A DNA stretch of 39,806 nt from Rhodobiaceae bacterium (GTDB lineage: Bacteria; Pseudomonadota; Alphaproteobacteria; Rhizobiales; JANQQB01), in NCBI GenBank assembly GCA_028285165.1, contig JANQQB010000371.1, forward strand, positions 1 through 39,806, written 5' to 3'. The position numbers and the translations under genes were made by a program. The first letter of the stretch is position 1. Every line of letters starts with the position of its first letter. This document shows, in pieces, positions 1-9,011 of this stretch. The notes under the pieces are model-generated. The model searched no databases, was not told the origin of the DNA, and saw nothing but the letters and a program-made list of their open reading frames with translations.

Positions 1-1304
1 CGAGCGGCCAGGTTGCGGCAATCGAAGACGCCTTTTCGATCTCGGCGCTTCCGGGCAATTCCAATACCGGCACGATTTCCTGGGATTATGCGATCGCCGA
101 TGAAGCGATCGGGTTCCTGGGGGCCGGAGATACGGTCACGGCGGTCTTCACGGTGACGGTGACCGATTCCAGCGGCGTCAGCGCCGCCCAGGACGTAACC
201 ATCACCATTACCGGCGCCAACGATGCGCCCGTCGTCAGCGGGCCGGTCGCCGCCACAGCCGAGGAAAACGACGCGGTCTTTGCGGTGGACATGTTGGCCG
301 GCGCAAGCGATCCGGACACCACGGACAGTCTCGCGGTCGCCAACGTCGTGGGCGTTGAGGGCAACGCCATCGGTGTCGTCGTCGACGGTTCGAGCCTTAC
401 CGTCGACCCATCAGCCTATGATTACCTTGGCGAAGGGGAGCAGGAGATCGTGCGGTTCTCCTACGACGTCGTCGACACGTCAGGCGCGGCGACACAACAG
501 ACCGCGACGATCACGATCGACGGCAAGAACGACGCGCCGGTTCTCGATCTCGATGCCGACAACAGCAGCGACGCGCCCGGCAGCGACTATCAGACACTTC
601 TGGTCAACGGCGAACAAGGAATCGCCGTTGCCGATGCCGATGCCGCGATCAGCGACGTTGACGACAGCCTGATTGATGGCGCCACCCTGACGCTTACCAA
701 CCGGCCAAACGGCAACGATGAAGGTCTGGAGATCGAAGGCACTTTGCCGGACGGAATCAGTGCCAGCGATTATGATCCGACAACCGGTATCCTGACGCTC
801 TCGGGAACGGCCAGCCTCGCGGATTACCGCACCGCCCTGACGCAGATTGAATACAGGAACGGCTCCGAAGAACCGATTCTCGTCGATCGGGTCGTTGAAA
901 TCACGATCAGCGATGGCACCGCGCAGTCCAATATTGCCACAAGCACGATTTCTTTCCAGACGGATGCTGCGGGAGGAACCGATCCCATCGCCCGCAACGA
1001 CGACGACTTTTCGGTGGCTCCCGGCGGCACACTCGACATCTCCGTCGAGGAACTGCTTGCCAACGATTCCGATCCGAATGGAGAAGAATTCGATCTGACG
1101 TCCGTCTTCAATGTCTCCGACAGCACCGCGACGATCGAAGACCTCGACAGCGGGCGGGTCGTGCGGGTCACCGCCGACGACGATCTGCAACCGGGCGCGA
1201 TCTTCACTTTCGATTACACCATCGAGAATGAATCCGGCGGCATCGGTACCGCGACGGTCGAAGTGATGGTCGAGGACATCGCCACACCTCAATTCGTCGG
1301 CTGA
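1..1304 (+). CDS. VCBS/cadherin-like repeat surface protein, C-terminal fragment
   Basis: The reading frame is open from the window edge (first full codon at base 3) to the TGA ending at 1304, so the 5' end and true start lie outside. The visible 433 residues are a string of Ig-like repeats: one partial VCBS-type repeat, then a second repeat, each closing with the linker GxNDAPV. Next comes a cadherin-like block with the DYxTALTQIEY pattern typical of large bacterial adhesins, and a final cadherin-like domain with LLANDSDPNGE. Composition is acidic and Asp/Thr/Ser-rich, with no lysine-rich or cysteine-rich region. These domains are known from giant secreted or cell-surface adhesins. The type I secretion genes 2.4 kb downstream make export by that route likely (inference). 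No RTX nonapeptide repeats (GGxGxDxxx) are visible before the C-terminus, which is unusual for such substrates. Confident as a repeat protein; function inferred. Confidence 0.85.
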   Translation, partial: SGQVAAIEDAFSISALPGNSNTGTISWDYAIADEAIGFLGAGDTVTAVFTVTVTDSSGVSAAQDVTITITGANDAPVVSGPVAATAEENDAVFAVDMLAGASDPDTTDSLAVANVVGVEGNAIGVVVDGSSLTVDPSAYDYLGEGEQEIVRFSYDVVDTSGAATQQTATITIDGKNDAPVLDLDADNSSDAPGSDYQTLLVNGEQGIAVADADAAISDVDDSLIDGATLTLTNRPNGNDEGLEIEGTLPDGISASDYDPTTGILTLSGTASLADYRTALTQIEYRNGSEEPILVDRVVEITISDGTAQSNIATSTISFQTDAAGGTDPIARNDDDFSVAPGGTLDISVEELLANDSDPNGEEFDLTSVFNVSDSTATIEDLDSGRVVRVTADDDLQPGAIFTFDYTIENESGGIGTATVEVMVEDIATPQFVG

Positions 1305-1444
1305 GCGTTCCGCGCGATGGTCGCGAACGCGAACCCGGGACCAGACCTTTCCGCCTGTTCGGCCTCGGCCAAGAACAATCTTGACTTACCTCTCTCGGTC
1401 TGGCGCTGTCTGTCCCGTCTGCATGCCGTGCAAGAGGACGTCGT

Positions 1445-3685
1445 GTGAACAGAATTGCCAGATTAGCGAGCGCGTTCGGCGCATCCCGTGTCCTTGCCCT
1501 GGCAATCCTTGCCGCCTTCATCGCCCTCAGGATCGCCGATCCTGCGCCGCTGCAATCGCTGCGCATGCAGGTGTTCGATATCTACCAGCTGCTCGGCCCA
1601 AGGGATCGCGAGACGGCACAAGCGCTGCCGGTGGGCGTCGCCATCGTCGATCTCGACGAAGCCAGTCTCGACGCCATCGGCCAGTGGCCCTGGCCACGCA
1701 CCATCGTGGCCGACCTGGTCGAAAAGGTGCATCGCGCCGGTGCCCTGGCTCTGGCGTTCGACGTGTTGTTCGCCGAGCCGGACCGGCTTTCGCCCGCCAT
1801 TTTGGCGCACTCCCTTACAGACTTGTCACCGACGCTGCGTTCCGAACTGGAAGACCTTCCTGCCAACGACGACATGCTCGGCACAGCGTTCAGCCGGGGT
1901 CGGGTGATCGTCGGCGAAGCCGCCATGCCCGTACCGGTCAGCCAAGCCCTGCACGATCAACCGCCCAAGCCCCTGCCGGTCGCGACGCGAGGACCCGACG
2001 CAACGGCATTTCTGCCGCGGTTCGAAGGTCTGTTGCGAAACCTGCCGGTGCTGGAGCGAACGGCGACCGGAAATGGCGTCATCACGATCCTGCCGGAACG
2101 GGACGCGATCATTCGGCGGGTCCCTTCGGTGGTCCTCGCCGATGGCGTTCATCGCGCTTCGCTGGGGCTGGAGATGTTACGCGTTGCAACCGGCGGACGG
2201 CCGATGCTGATCCGGACCGACGAAGCCGGCATCAACAGCGTTGTCGTCGGCGGTGTTGCCATTCCGACCGACCGGAACGGGCGGATCTGGGTCCGATTCA
2301 CCGAATTCGGCAGTCGACCGGATTATGTTCCGGCGAAGGACGTCCTGAACGGAAGCGTCGATCCGAAGCGTCTCGCCAACAAGCTCATCTTCGTCGGCAC
2401 ATCCGCGACCGGCCTTCTGGACATCAAGACCACGCCCCTCGATCCGGCCATGCCCGGCGTCGAAGTGCATGCGCAACTGATCGAAACCATCTTGTCGCAA
2501 TCCTTCCTGATCCGGCCGCACGTCGCCATCGGAGCCGAACTCGGCCTGATGGTCGGGCTCGGTCTGTTCCTGGCGGTGCTGCTGCCGTTCGCCGGCGCGC
2601 TTGCCTCGTTGGCCATCGGCGCAGTGCTCGCGGCCGTCGTTACCGGCGGTTCATGGTACGGGTTCGTGTCGCACGGCCTCCTGATCGACGTGATCTATCC
2701 GCTCGCCGCGTCGTTCGTGATGTTCATGGCGCTGGTGTTCTACAATTATTACCAGGAAGAACGGCGGCGGCAGCAGATCCGCGGCGCGTTCCAGCAATAC
2801 CTATCGCCCGACCTTGTCGAACAATTGGCCCAGAACCCGGACAGTCTCGTGCTTGGCGGCGAGTCCCGGACCATGACCGTCATGTTCAGCGACGTGCGCG
2901 GCTTTACGACCATCTCGGAAAGCTTCAAGGACGACCCGCAGGGCCTGACCAGCCTGATGAACCGTTTCCTGACCCCGCTTTCAAACGCGATCATGGAAAA
3001 GAAGGGCACGATCGACAAATATATGGGCGATGCGATCATGGCCTTCTGGAACGCCCCTCTGAACGACCCGGATCATTGCAAGGCGGCGTGCCGGGCCGCG
3101 CTCGACATGCTCGACAATATCGAGACCATCAACGCGGAGCGGCGCGCGGAAGCGCGCGAAGCCGGAACCGACTTCCTGCCGCTCGATGTCGGCATCGGCG
3201 TCAATACCGGCCTGTGCGTGGTCGGGAACATGGGATCGGATACCCGGTTCGACTATTCCGTGCTCGGCGACAGCGTGAACCTTGCCTCGCGCCTGGAAGG
3301 CCAGTCCAAGACCTATGGCGTGCGCACGATCGTCGGCGAGGCAACGGCGGTTGCGGTTCGCGACAGCATGGCCGTCGTCGAACTTGACCTTATCCGGGTG
3401 AAGGGCAAGCTCGAACCGGAACATGTCTTTGCGCTTGTCGGCGACGAAACAATGGCGGCCGATGCCGAGTTCCAGACCCTTGCGGCCCGCACCGATGCCA
3501 TGCTGACCGCCTATCGCCAACAGGATTGGGATGCCGCTCGTGCCGCGCTTTCAGAGTGCCAGGCACGCGCTGACCGGTTCGATCTGGCAGACTTCTACAT
3601 GCTCTATGACACCCGGATCGCGGATCTTCAGGCCGATCCGCCGGACGCCGACTGGGACGGTGTGTTTGTTGCCACCACCAAGTGA
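1445..3685 (+). CDS. CHASE2 domain-containing adenylate/guanylate cyclase
   Basis: This 746-residue membrane cyclase makes a cyclic nucleotide (probably cAMP) in response to an extracytoplasmic signal. Residues about 14-31 are an N-terminal transmembrane helix. About 40-355 form a CHASE2 sensor (IVDLDEASL, WPWPR, FVGTSATGLLDIK, PGVEVHAQ). Three more helices follow at about 362-435. A short coiled linker (EERRRQQIRGAFQQYLSP) leads into the class III catalytic domain at about 475-650. Metal-binding Asp483 (FSDVRGFT) and Asp529 (KYMGDAIMAFW), the purine-contacting Lys525 and the VNLASR transition-state motif are all present, so it should be active. The GTG start at 1445 has GAGGA at 1434-1438, six bases upstream; the overlapping GTG at 1443 runs straight into a stop. 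It lies between the repeat protein and the convergent secretion genes (29 bp to the adaptor stop). cAMP rather than cGMP is inferred from family. Confidence 0.93.
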   Translation: MNRIARLASAFGASRVLALAILAAFIALRIADPAPLQSLRMQVFDIYQLLGPRDRETAQALPVGVAIVDLDEASLDAIGQWPWPRTIVADLVEKVHRAGALALAFDVLFAEPDRLSPAILAHSLTDLSPTLRSELEDLPANDDMLGTAFSRGRVIVGEAAMPVPVSQALHDQPPKPLPVATRGPDATAFLPRFEGLLRNLPVLERTATGNGVITILPERDAIIRRVPSVVLADGVHRASLGLEMLRVATGGRPMLIRTDEAGINSVVVGGVAIPTDRNGRIWVRFTEFGSRPDYVPAKDVLNGSVDPKRLANKLIFVGTSATGLLDIKTTPLDPAMPGVEVHAQLIETILSQSFLIRPHVAIGAELGLMVGLGLFLAVLLPFAGALASLAIGAVLAAVVTGGSWYGFVSHGLLIDVIYPLAASFVMFMALVFYNYYQEERRRQQIRGAFQQYLSPDLVEQLAQNPDSLVLGGESRTMTVMFSDVRGFTTISESFKDDPQGLTSLMNRFLTPLSNAIMEKKGTIDKYMGDAIMAFWNAPLNDPDHCKAACRAALDMLDNIETINAERRAEAREAGTDFLPLDVGIGVNTGLCVVGNMGSDTRFDYSVLGDSVNLASRLEGQSKTYGVRTIVGEATAVAVRDSMAVVELDLIRVKGKLEPEHVFALVGDETMAADAEFQTLAARTDAMLTAYRQQDWDAARAALSECQARADRFDLADFYMLYDTRIADLQADPPDADWDGVFVATTK

Positions 3686-3714
3686 CAACGGTGCCAGGTT
3701 AGAGTGGGGCTGGC

Positions 3715-5031
3715 TCAGCGTTCCCGCAAAGCCTCGTTGCGGGCCTTGCGGATCGGTTTCAGCAGGTAATCGAGCACCGACTTGCGACCGGTCAGTACGT
3801 CGACGGTCGCGACCATGCCGGGCAGGATCGGCAAGGCGTTGCCGTTGAACTCCAGCGCGTTTTCGCCGGTGCGCACCACGATGCGATAGAACGCCTCGCC
3901 GTTCTCGTCGACCGTCGTATCCGCGCTGATGCGCTCCACCTTGCCGTCCAGCGCTCCGTAAACCGAATAATCGTAAGCGGTCAGTTTGACGCTGGCATCC
4001 TGGTCCGGCCGGATGAAGGCGACATCCTGCGGCCGCACGCGGGCCTCGATCAGAAGCGTGTCGTCATGCGGCACGATTTCGACCAGGGACTGGCCTGAAT
4101 TCACGACCGCGCCGACGGTTGTCACGTTGAGCGCGTTGATGACACCGCGCGTCGGCGACCGCAGGGCGGTCCGCACGACCCGGTCTTCGGCAGACAGGAT
4201 CCGTTCCTCGATGACCGCCAGGTCGGCGCTGATCCGGGCCAGCCTTTCCCTGGCATCCGCCTGGTGGCTGGCCACGGCCGTTCCCATCATACGCCGGACT
4301 TCCTCATAGGCCGCCCGGGCGCGCGGCAAAGCCGCCAGCACAATGTCGCGTTCGCCGCGCAGGTCGATCGCCTGGCGGCGCAGGCGCAAAAACTCCACCT
4401 CCGGGACGACCTTGCGATCATAGAGTTCACGGGTCAGTTCCAGTTCGCGTTCCAGCGGCTGAAGCGATTCCTCCAGCTTGTCACGCCGCGCCTCGAATTC
4501 GAGGACCTCCTGTTCCTTCTGGATCGATTGCTGCTCCAGTACGGCAAGATCGTCCTGAAGCTTCTTGCGTCGGGCGCGGAACAACTGGCTCTCGACACGA
4601 TAGGCGTCCGGGTCGATTTCCGGCACGGTGTTCGCGTAGGGCATGGTTTCCGCGCCTGTCGCTTCGGCCTGCAGGCGCAGGATCTCCGCCCTGAAGGCAG
4701 CCCGACGCTCATGCAATTCGCCCAGTTCGGACGCAACCGCCGTATCGTCGATATGCATCAGGATCTCGCCGGCCTCGACCAATTGGCCTTCCTTGACCAG
4801 GATTTCGCGAACGCGTCCGGCCTCCAGCGGCTGAACCACCTGCAATTGCCGGGCCGGAATGACCTTGCCGGGCCCGGTGGTCACTTCGTCGAGAATCGCA
4901 AAATGCGCCCAGGCGAGACCTGCGGCAATCAGAAGACCGATCGCGGCCGTCAGAATCCAGGCCGAGCGCGGCGCCCGATCCTCCAGCGCCGCCCGCAGAT
5001 CGTTGGCGAACACGAACTCGTCGCGGTCCAT
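3715..5031 (-). CDS. HlyD-family type I secretion periplasmic adaptor (LapC-like)
   Basis: This is the membrane fusion protein of a type I secretion system, 438 residues, the usual size. A cytoplasmic N-terminus is followed by one transmembrane helix at about 24-45. Then come a biotinyl-lipoyl-like segment (VQPLEAGRVREILVKEGQLVEAGEIL), a long coiled-coil hairpin of about 200 residues rich in Glu/Arg/Leu that spans the periplasm to reach TolC, and the C-terminal beta-barrel. The C-terminal region (LRSPTRGVINAL, then GNALPILPGMVATVDVLTGRKSVLDYLLKPI) is the classic HlyD/PrtE/LapC ending. Its ATG overlaps the stop of the ABC exporter gene by one base (TGATG), which implies translational coupling. 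The partner TolC gene lies beyond the exporter on the same strand. The likely cargo is the repeat protein at the window start. Confidence 0.95.
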   Translation of the reverse strand: MDRDEFVFANDLRAALEDRAPRSAWILTAAIGLLIAAGLAWAHFAILDEVTTGPGKVIPARQLQVVQPLEAGRVREILVKEGQLVEAGEILMHIDDTAVASELGELHERRAAFRAEILRLQAEATGAETMPYANTVPEIDPDAYRVESQLFRARRKKLQDDLAVLEQQSIQKEQEVLEFEARRDKLEESLQPLERELELTRELYDRKVVPEVEFLRLRRQAIDLRGERDIVLAALPRARAAYEEVRRMMGTAVASHQADARERLARISADLAVIEERILSAEDRVVRTALRSPTRGVINALNVTTVGAVVNSGQSLVEIVPHDDTLLIEARVRPQDVAFIRPDQDASVKLTAYDYSVYGALDGKVERISADTTVDENGEAFYRIVVRTGENALEFNGNALPILPGMVATVDVLTGRKSVLDYLLKPIRKARNEALRER

Positions 5032-7268
5032 CAGACGATCCTCCGCGTTACCGGCGCCGCCTTGGCCTGCTGGTCGCGCAGGGCCTTAACAACCGTCGCC
5101 TTGGGTCCGTCACCAACCATCTGTCCCTTGTCGATGATGACAAGCCGGTCGACCAGTTCCGTCATCGCGCCCCGGTGGGCACACACGATCAGCGTCCGTC
5201 CCTCGGCCAGGAAGGGGCGCAGGCGCGCCACGAGTCCGGTCTCGAAGCCGCCATCCATGGCGCTCGACGGCTCGTCGAGAAACAGGATCCGGGGCTTGCG
5301 CAACAACAGGCGGGCCAGGCAGACGGCCTGGCGCTGCCCGCCCGACAATCCGCGGCCGCGTTCGCCGATCGGCAGGTTGAGACCGAGCGGATGGGTGTTT
5401 GCAAAAATCGCCACGCCGGCCATCTCGACGGCTTCGACCAGGTCCGCCTCAGACGCGTCCGGCCGGCCGAGCAGGATGTTTTCGCGCAGCGTGCCGGCGA
5501 ACAGTTCCGGTTCCTGCGGCAGGAAGCCGATCGCCTTGCGCAGTTCCGCCGGGTCGTATTGCCGGATGTCGATGCCGTCGATCAGGATCTTGCCGGCATC
5601 GGGACCGTAGAGCCCGCATAACAGCTTGCCGATCGTTGTCTTACCGGACCCGATGCGCCCGGCGAGACCGACCGCCTCGCCTGACTGGATCGACAGCGAC
5701 AGGGACTTCAGGGCCGGCAGCGTTGCATCGGGATAGGAGAATTCGACGTCCTCGAAGACGATATCGCCGCGCTCGATGGTGCGCCCGCTGGCGATCACGC
5801 CGGCCCGTTCGGATTCGATCGTCATCAATTGGGACAATCCGCGCACCGCTTCAAAGGCCTGCTGGCCGCGGATCATGGTCTGGGCGATGTTGCCGAGCGG
5901 GGCCAGCACACGCGAGGAAAGAATGTTCGCAGCGATCAGCGCCCCGATGGAAATCTGCCCGTCGATGATCAGGAACACGCCCCAGACGATCGTGATGACG
6001 GAAACCGCCTGCTGGACAAACGCCGTGGCGTTTACGGTGAGCGTCGCCCAGAACTTGGTCGTTGAATCGGTGCGGGCAGCCGACGCGATCGCGTCTTCGA
6101 AGCGTCGCTGCATGACGCCTTCGCCGCCGATCGTCTTGATCGTCTCGGCGCCGGACAGGGCTTCGACCAGGATCGAATGACGACGGGCGGCCTTGGCCTG
6201 GGTCTTGCGAACCGACCGGGTAAGCGGGATCTGGGCGAGCAGCGTCACCACCAGGACGACGGGCACGGCGAGAAGCGGCACCAGAGCCAGCGGGCCGACG
6301 ATCAGCCACAGAACCAGAATGAAGACGCCGATGAACAGGAAGTCGGTTGCCGCCACGATACTGGCGGACGTGAAGAATTCGCGCACGCTTTCGAATTCGC
6401 GGATCTGGTTGGCGAGGCCGCCAACCGTCACCGGGCGTTTGGCCATGGGAATCGCCAAAGCGTGTTCGAAAATGCCGCTCGCGACATTCATGTCGACACG
6501 CCGGCTGGTGCGGTCGAGCACGTGGCTGCGCACCTGTTTCAGGATGAAATCGAAGACAATCGCCAACACGACCCCTGCCGCCAGCGCCCACAGGGTCGGG
6601 ACGGCGAGGTTGGGAATGACCCGGTCATAGACATTCATCACAAACAGCGGCGATGCCAGCGCGAGCATGTTGATGATCAGCGCTGCACACAGAACCTGGA
6701 TCCAGGCCGGCCAGAAGCGAAAGACAGCCGGCCACAACCAGTGACGCCGCCGAGCCGGATCTGCTTTCGCCAACGGCTCCTCGGCTTCGACGACCGGGTC
6801 GCCGGTCACATAGAACACATATCCCGATGCGTCGCGCTCCAGGTCCGACAGGGGCAGCGACCGCACGCCGTCGCCGAGCCCTGGCACGACGATGTCGACG
6901 TCTGCGGATCGGTTGTCCTTGCGGGTGACCACGCAGGCTTCACCGTCGTTCATCAGGACGACGAACGGCACCACAATGCCGGGCACGTCGCGGACCCGCC
7001 GGTGGACCAGCTTCGCCGTCAGCCCGACGCGCCGCGCGGCACGCGGAAACAGGTCAACCGACAGACGTTCGTCGCGGATCGGCAGACCGGACAGGACAGC
7101 GGAGCGAGAAAATGCGCGGCCGTGCTGGCGCGCGAGATAGTCCAGGCAATCCAGCAGCGCATCGACGGACGGCGGCGAAGCGGACACGGCCTCCCGCGCC
7201 GGCATCATTTCCGGTTCGAACGCGTCCTCCAAAGGATCGGCGCTACTCGGCGGGGTCGCGTCGTTCAT
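5031..7268 (-). CDS. Type I secretion permease/ATPase with C39-like domain (LapB-like)
   Basis: This inner-membrane ABC exporter, 745 residues, powers one-step secretion through HlyD and TolC. The N-terminal 35-155 region matches a C39-peptidase-like domain (LLDCLDYLARQHGR to SGYVFYV). Cys41 does not sit in the usual C39 active-site context, so this is probably a non-cleaving substrate-binding domain, as in LapB/HlyB. A six-helix transmembrane domain covers about 185-455. The ATPase follows: Walker A GRIGSGKT at 537-544, Q-loop LPQEPELF, signature LSGGQ at 641-645, Walker B ILFLDEP at 661-667, and H-loop CAHR. The domain order and sequence style fit the LapB/AggB group that exports large adhesins. 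A plausible promoter lies at 7366-7394, giving a leader of about 90 bases. The next gene, the adaptor, overlaps by one base. Confidence 0.95.
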   Translation of the reverse strand: MNDATPPSSADPLEDAFEPEMMPAREAVSASPPSVDALLDCLDYLARQHGRAFSRSAVLSGLPIRDERLSVDLFPRAARRVGLTAKLVHRRVRDVPGIVVPFVVLMNDGEACVVTRKDNRSADVDIVVPGLGDGVRSLPLSDLERDASGYVFYVTGDPVVEAEEPLAKADPARRRHWLWPAVFRFWPAWIQVLCAALIINMLALASPLFVMNVYDRVIPNLAVPTLWALAAGVVLAIVFDFILKQVRSHVLDRTSRRVDMNVASGIFEHALAIPMAKRPVTVGGLANQIREFESVREFFTSASIVAATDFLFIGVFILVLWLIVGPLALVPLLAVPVVLVVTLLAQIPLTRSVRKTQAKAARRHSILVEALSGAETIKTIGGEGVMQRRFEDAIASAARTDSTTKFWATLTVNATAFVQQAVSVITIVWGVFLIIDGQISIGALIAANILSSRVLAPLGNIAQTMIRGQQAFEAVRGLSQLMTIESERAGVIASGRTIERGDIVFEDVEFSYPDATLPALKSLSLSIQSGEAVGLAGRIGSGKTTIGKLLCGLYGPDAGKILIDGIDIRQYDPAELRKAIGFLPQEPELFAGTLRENILLGRPDASEADLVEAVEMAGVAIFANTHPLGLNLPIGERGRGLSGGQRQAVCLARLLLRKPRILFLDEPSSAMDGGFETGLVARLRPFLAEGRTLIVCAHRGAMTELVDRLVIIDKGQMVGDGPKATVVKALRDQQAKAAPVTRRIV

Positions 7269-7365
7269 ACCCGCGTCCCCGCTGCGCCGATTGCTGGGCC
7301 AATCATTACGGAACCCTGGTTACTCTGCGCCGACGGATCGTCATGAAAGCGCTGATTTGCCCGCC

Positions 7366-7394
7366 ATTTTACGCTGCAAGGGCTGCATCACCAA
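7366..7394 (-). promoter_or_regulatory. Candidate promoter of the ABC exporter-HlyD pair
   Basis: On the minus strand, TTGGTG (7394-7389) is separated by 17 bases from TAAAAT (7371-7366), which matches five of six bases of the -10 consensus. Transcription would start near 7359, about 90 bases ahead of the exporter ATG. The -35 match is only three of six, so this is a prediction by eye. Confidence 0.4.
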
Positions 7395-7468
7395 GCCCGA
7401 CCCGCCGCAATCCCATATTAACCCTTATGGCGGGGTGGAAAAGAGCCACGGTTCAGGAGATGCGATCG

Positions 7469-7485
7469 GGACCCGGGCCGGGTCC
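7469..7485. terminator. GC-rich hairpin downstream of the TolC-family gene
   Basis: GGACCCG and CGGGTCC form a perfect 7-bp stem around a 3-base loop, 51 bases beyond the TolC stop on the minus strand and upstream of the exporter promoter. No U-tract follows on either strand, so a classical intrinsic terminator is not shown; it may block a processing nuclease or assist termination. The remainder of 7269-7535 contains no convincing gene. Confidence 0.3.
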
Positions 7486-7535
7486 GTTTGAGCCATCGCC
7501 GGGGGCGGTTTGCATGTGCGCGTGTGCGCAGGGAT

Positions 7536-8909
7536 CTATTGCTGACGCAGCGGTTCGATCATCACATTGAAGATGCCGCGCCGGTCCAGCACCCGTTCGC
7601 GAAAGCCGCCGATCGCCTCTTGCGGCGCATCGACGCCGAGTTTGTCCAACAGCACGCCCATGCTGGCGAGCAATTGGTAGGCACCGAAAATCCGGATCGC
7701 TCGCGCGCTTTCCAGCGAAAACCGGGAACTGAACAAGGCAGCTTCGGAATCCAGCAAGTCCAGGACGCTGCGCTTATCCAGTTCGTATTCTTCCAGATAA
7801 GACGCTCTGACCGTCCGCGCGATCCGTTCCTGACGCCCAAGTGCCGCCACCCGAGCGCCACCGGTAGCGAAGGTCGCCCAGGCCCGCTCGATCGCCTCGA
7901 CCACGTTCCGGGTCTGCACATCGCGCTCCAGTTCGACCTGGCCGACGCGTTCGGTCAGTTCCCGCTGCCGGTTGGTCTTGATGAAACCGTCGAACAGGTT
8001 CCAGGTCAGCACGACCCGAGCGCCGAGTTCATTGTTGGTGCCGACCGTGCCGCTGATATCGCGTCCGAACGTGGCGTTGCCCTCAAGCGACACGGTCGGC
8101 AGATAGGACGAGCGCGCCTGCTTCTTTTCGAACACGGCCGCGTCGACATCGGCTGAAGCCGCCTTGATCGTGGGATTGTTGGAAAGCCCGATATCGACCG
8201 CATTGCGTCGGGTTCCGGGAATGCCATGCGGCAATCCGACGGCATGCGTCTTTTCCGCCGGCAGACCGATCACCGCCTTGAACCGTGCTCTCGAATCCAG
8301 GAGTGCCTTGCGGATCTCTTCGCGGACGGCCCGGGCGGCTTCCAGCCGTTCGCTTGCCTGATCGACCGACGAGCGCGGTTCGCGACCGCCGTCGAAACGG
8401 GTCCGAACGAGTGCCAGCAATTGCCGGTGGCGGGCGATGTTGGTGTCGGAAATGGCCAGGAGCTTGCCGTGCCGGCGCACGTCGATATAGGCCTCGATCG
8501 CGTTCAGCGCCTGCGTCTCGGAAGCGTCCAGAACACGGAAGGCCGCGGCATCGATCACAGCCGCCGCGCGGTAGAGATCGTTGGCGCGATTGAAACCGTC
8601 GAACAGAACCTGGCGCGCGGTGATCGACGCCTCGCGCGGACCATACCATTCGCGATTGATGTCCCGGGACAAGCCTTCCGGCCGGTTGACACGACCCGGC
8701 CCTGCGAACAATTCCACATCGACGGTCGGAAGGTACCGACCGCGGGCTTGCTGCAATTGATAGAAGCTGGCGCGTTTCTCCGCGGACGAGGAGCCGACGC
8801 TGGGATTTGTCAGGATCGTGTGTCGAACCGCTTCACGCAGGCTGAGGGCGTTGGCGGGGCCAATGGCGACGGTCAAAATTCCCGCCAAAACTATGAAAAA
8901 CCGCCACAT
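7536..8909 (-). CDS. TolC-family outer membrane efflux/secretion protein (LapE/AggA-like)
   Basis: This 457-residue protein is the outer-membrane duct of the type I system. A signal peptide is visible at 1-21 (WRFFIVLAGILTVAIGPANA), followed by LSLREAVRHTILTNPSV, the standard start of mature TolC proteins. Two tandem OEP repeats follow, each with long helices and an amphipathic beta segment (YLPTVDVEL, then YLPTVSLEG and LTWNLFDGF). The internal duplication and length fit TolC/LapE. It is on the same strand as the exporter and adaptor but separated by 267 bases, with its own upstream region holding a tandem CtrA-like array and a 24-bp palindrome, so it may be regulated separately. The C-terminal tail after about 430 is short and has no extra domain. 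Confidence 0.93.
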   Translation of the reverse strand: MWRFFIVLAGILTVAIGPANALSLREAVRHTILTNPSVGSSSAEKRASFYQLQQARGRYLPTVDVELFAGPGRVNRPEGLSRDINREWYGPREASITARQVLFDGFNRANDLYRAAAVIDAAAFRVLDASETQALNAIEAYIDVRRHGKLLAISDTNIARHRQLLALVRTRFDGGREPRSSVDQASERLEAARAVREEIRKALLDSRARFKAVIGLPAEKTHAVGLPHGIPGTRRNAVDIGLSNNPTIKAASADVDAAVFEKKQARSSYLPTVSLEGNATFGRDISGTVGTNNELGARVVLTWNLFDGFIKTNRQRELTERVGQVELERDVQTRNVVEAIERAWATFATGGARVAALGRQERIARTVRASYLEEYELDKRSVLDLLDSEAALFSSRFSLESARAIRIFGAYQLLASMGVLLDKLGVDAPQEAIGGFRERVLDRRGIFNVMIEPLRQQ

Positions 8910-8971
8910 GAATTTTCACCCGACACCGAACGGTTTTTTGTAGAGGAGGCGCTGCGGGCGTGCAAGAAGGG

Positions 8972-8997
8972 TTAACGGAATATTAAACTATGGTTAA
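8972..8997. promoter_or_regulatory. Tandem CtrA-like boxes (TTAA-N7-TTAA-N7-TTAA)
   Basis: Three TTAA half-sites at 8972-8975, 8983-8986 and 8994-8997 are each separated by exactly seven bases, giving two overlapping full matches to the alphaproteobacterial CtrA consensus TTAA-N7-TTAA. The array is 63-88 bases upstream of the TolC ATG and about 125-150 upstream of the divergent exporter at 9122. A GANTC methylation motif (GAGTC, 9001-9005) follows directly. TTAA is uncommon in this GC-rich window, which makes chance phasing less likely. Binding is inferred from pattern only. Confidence 0.6.
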
Positions 8998-9011
8998 GGC
9001 GAGTCTTTTCA

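Noticed and set aside
1381-3387. 668-codon frame overlapping the CHASE2 cyclase
   Set aside because: Arg/Pro-rich shadow frame of the GC-rich cyclase gene, with no domain motifs.
5031-7268. Active C39 bacteriocin-processing peptidase
   Set aside because: The N-terminal domain lacks the clear catalytic Cys context, and no bacteriocin-like precursor gene is nearby.
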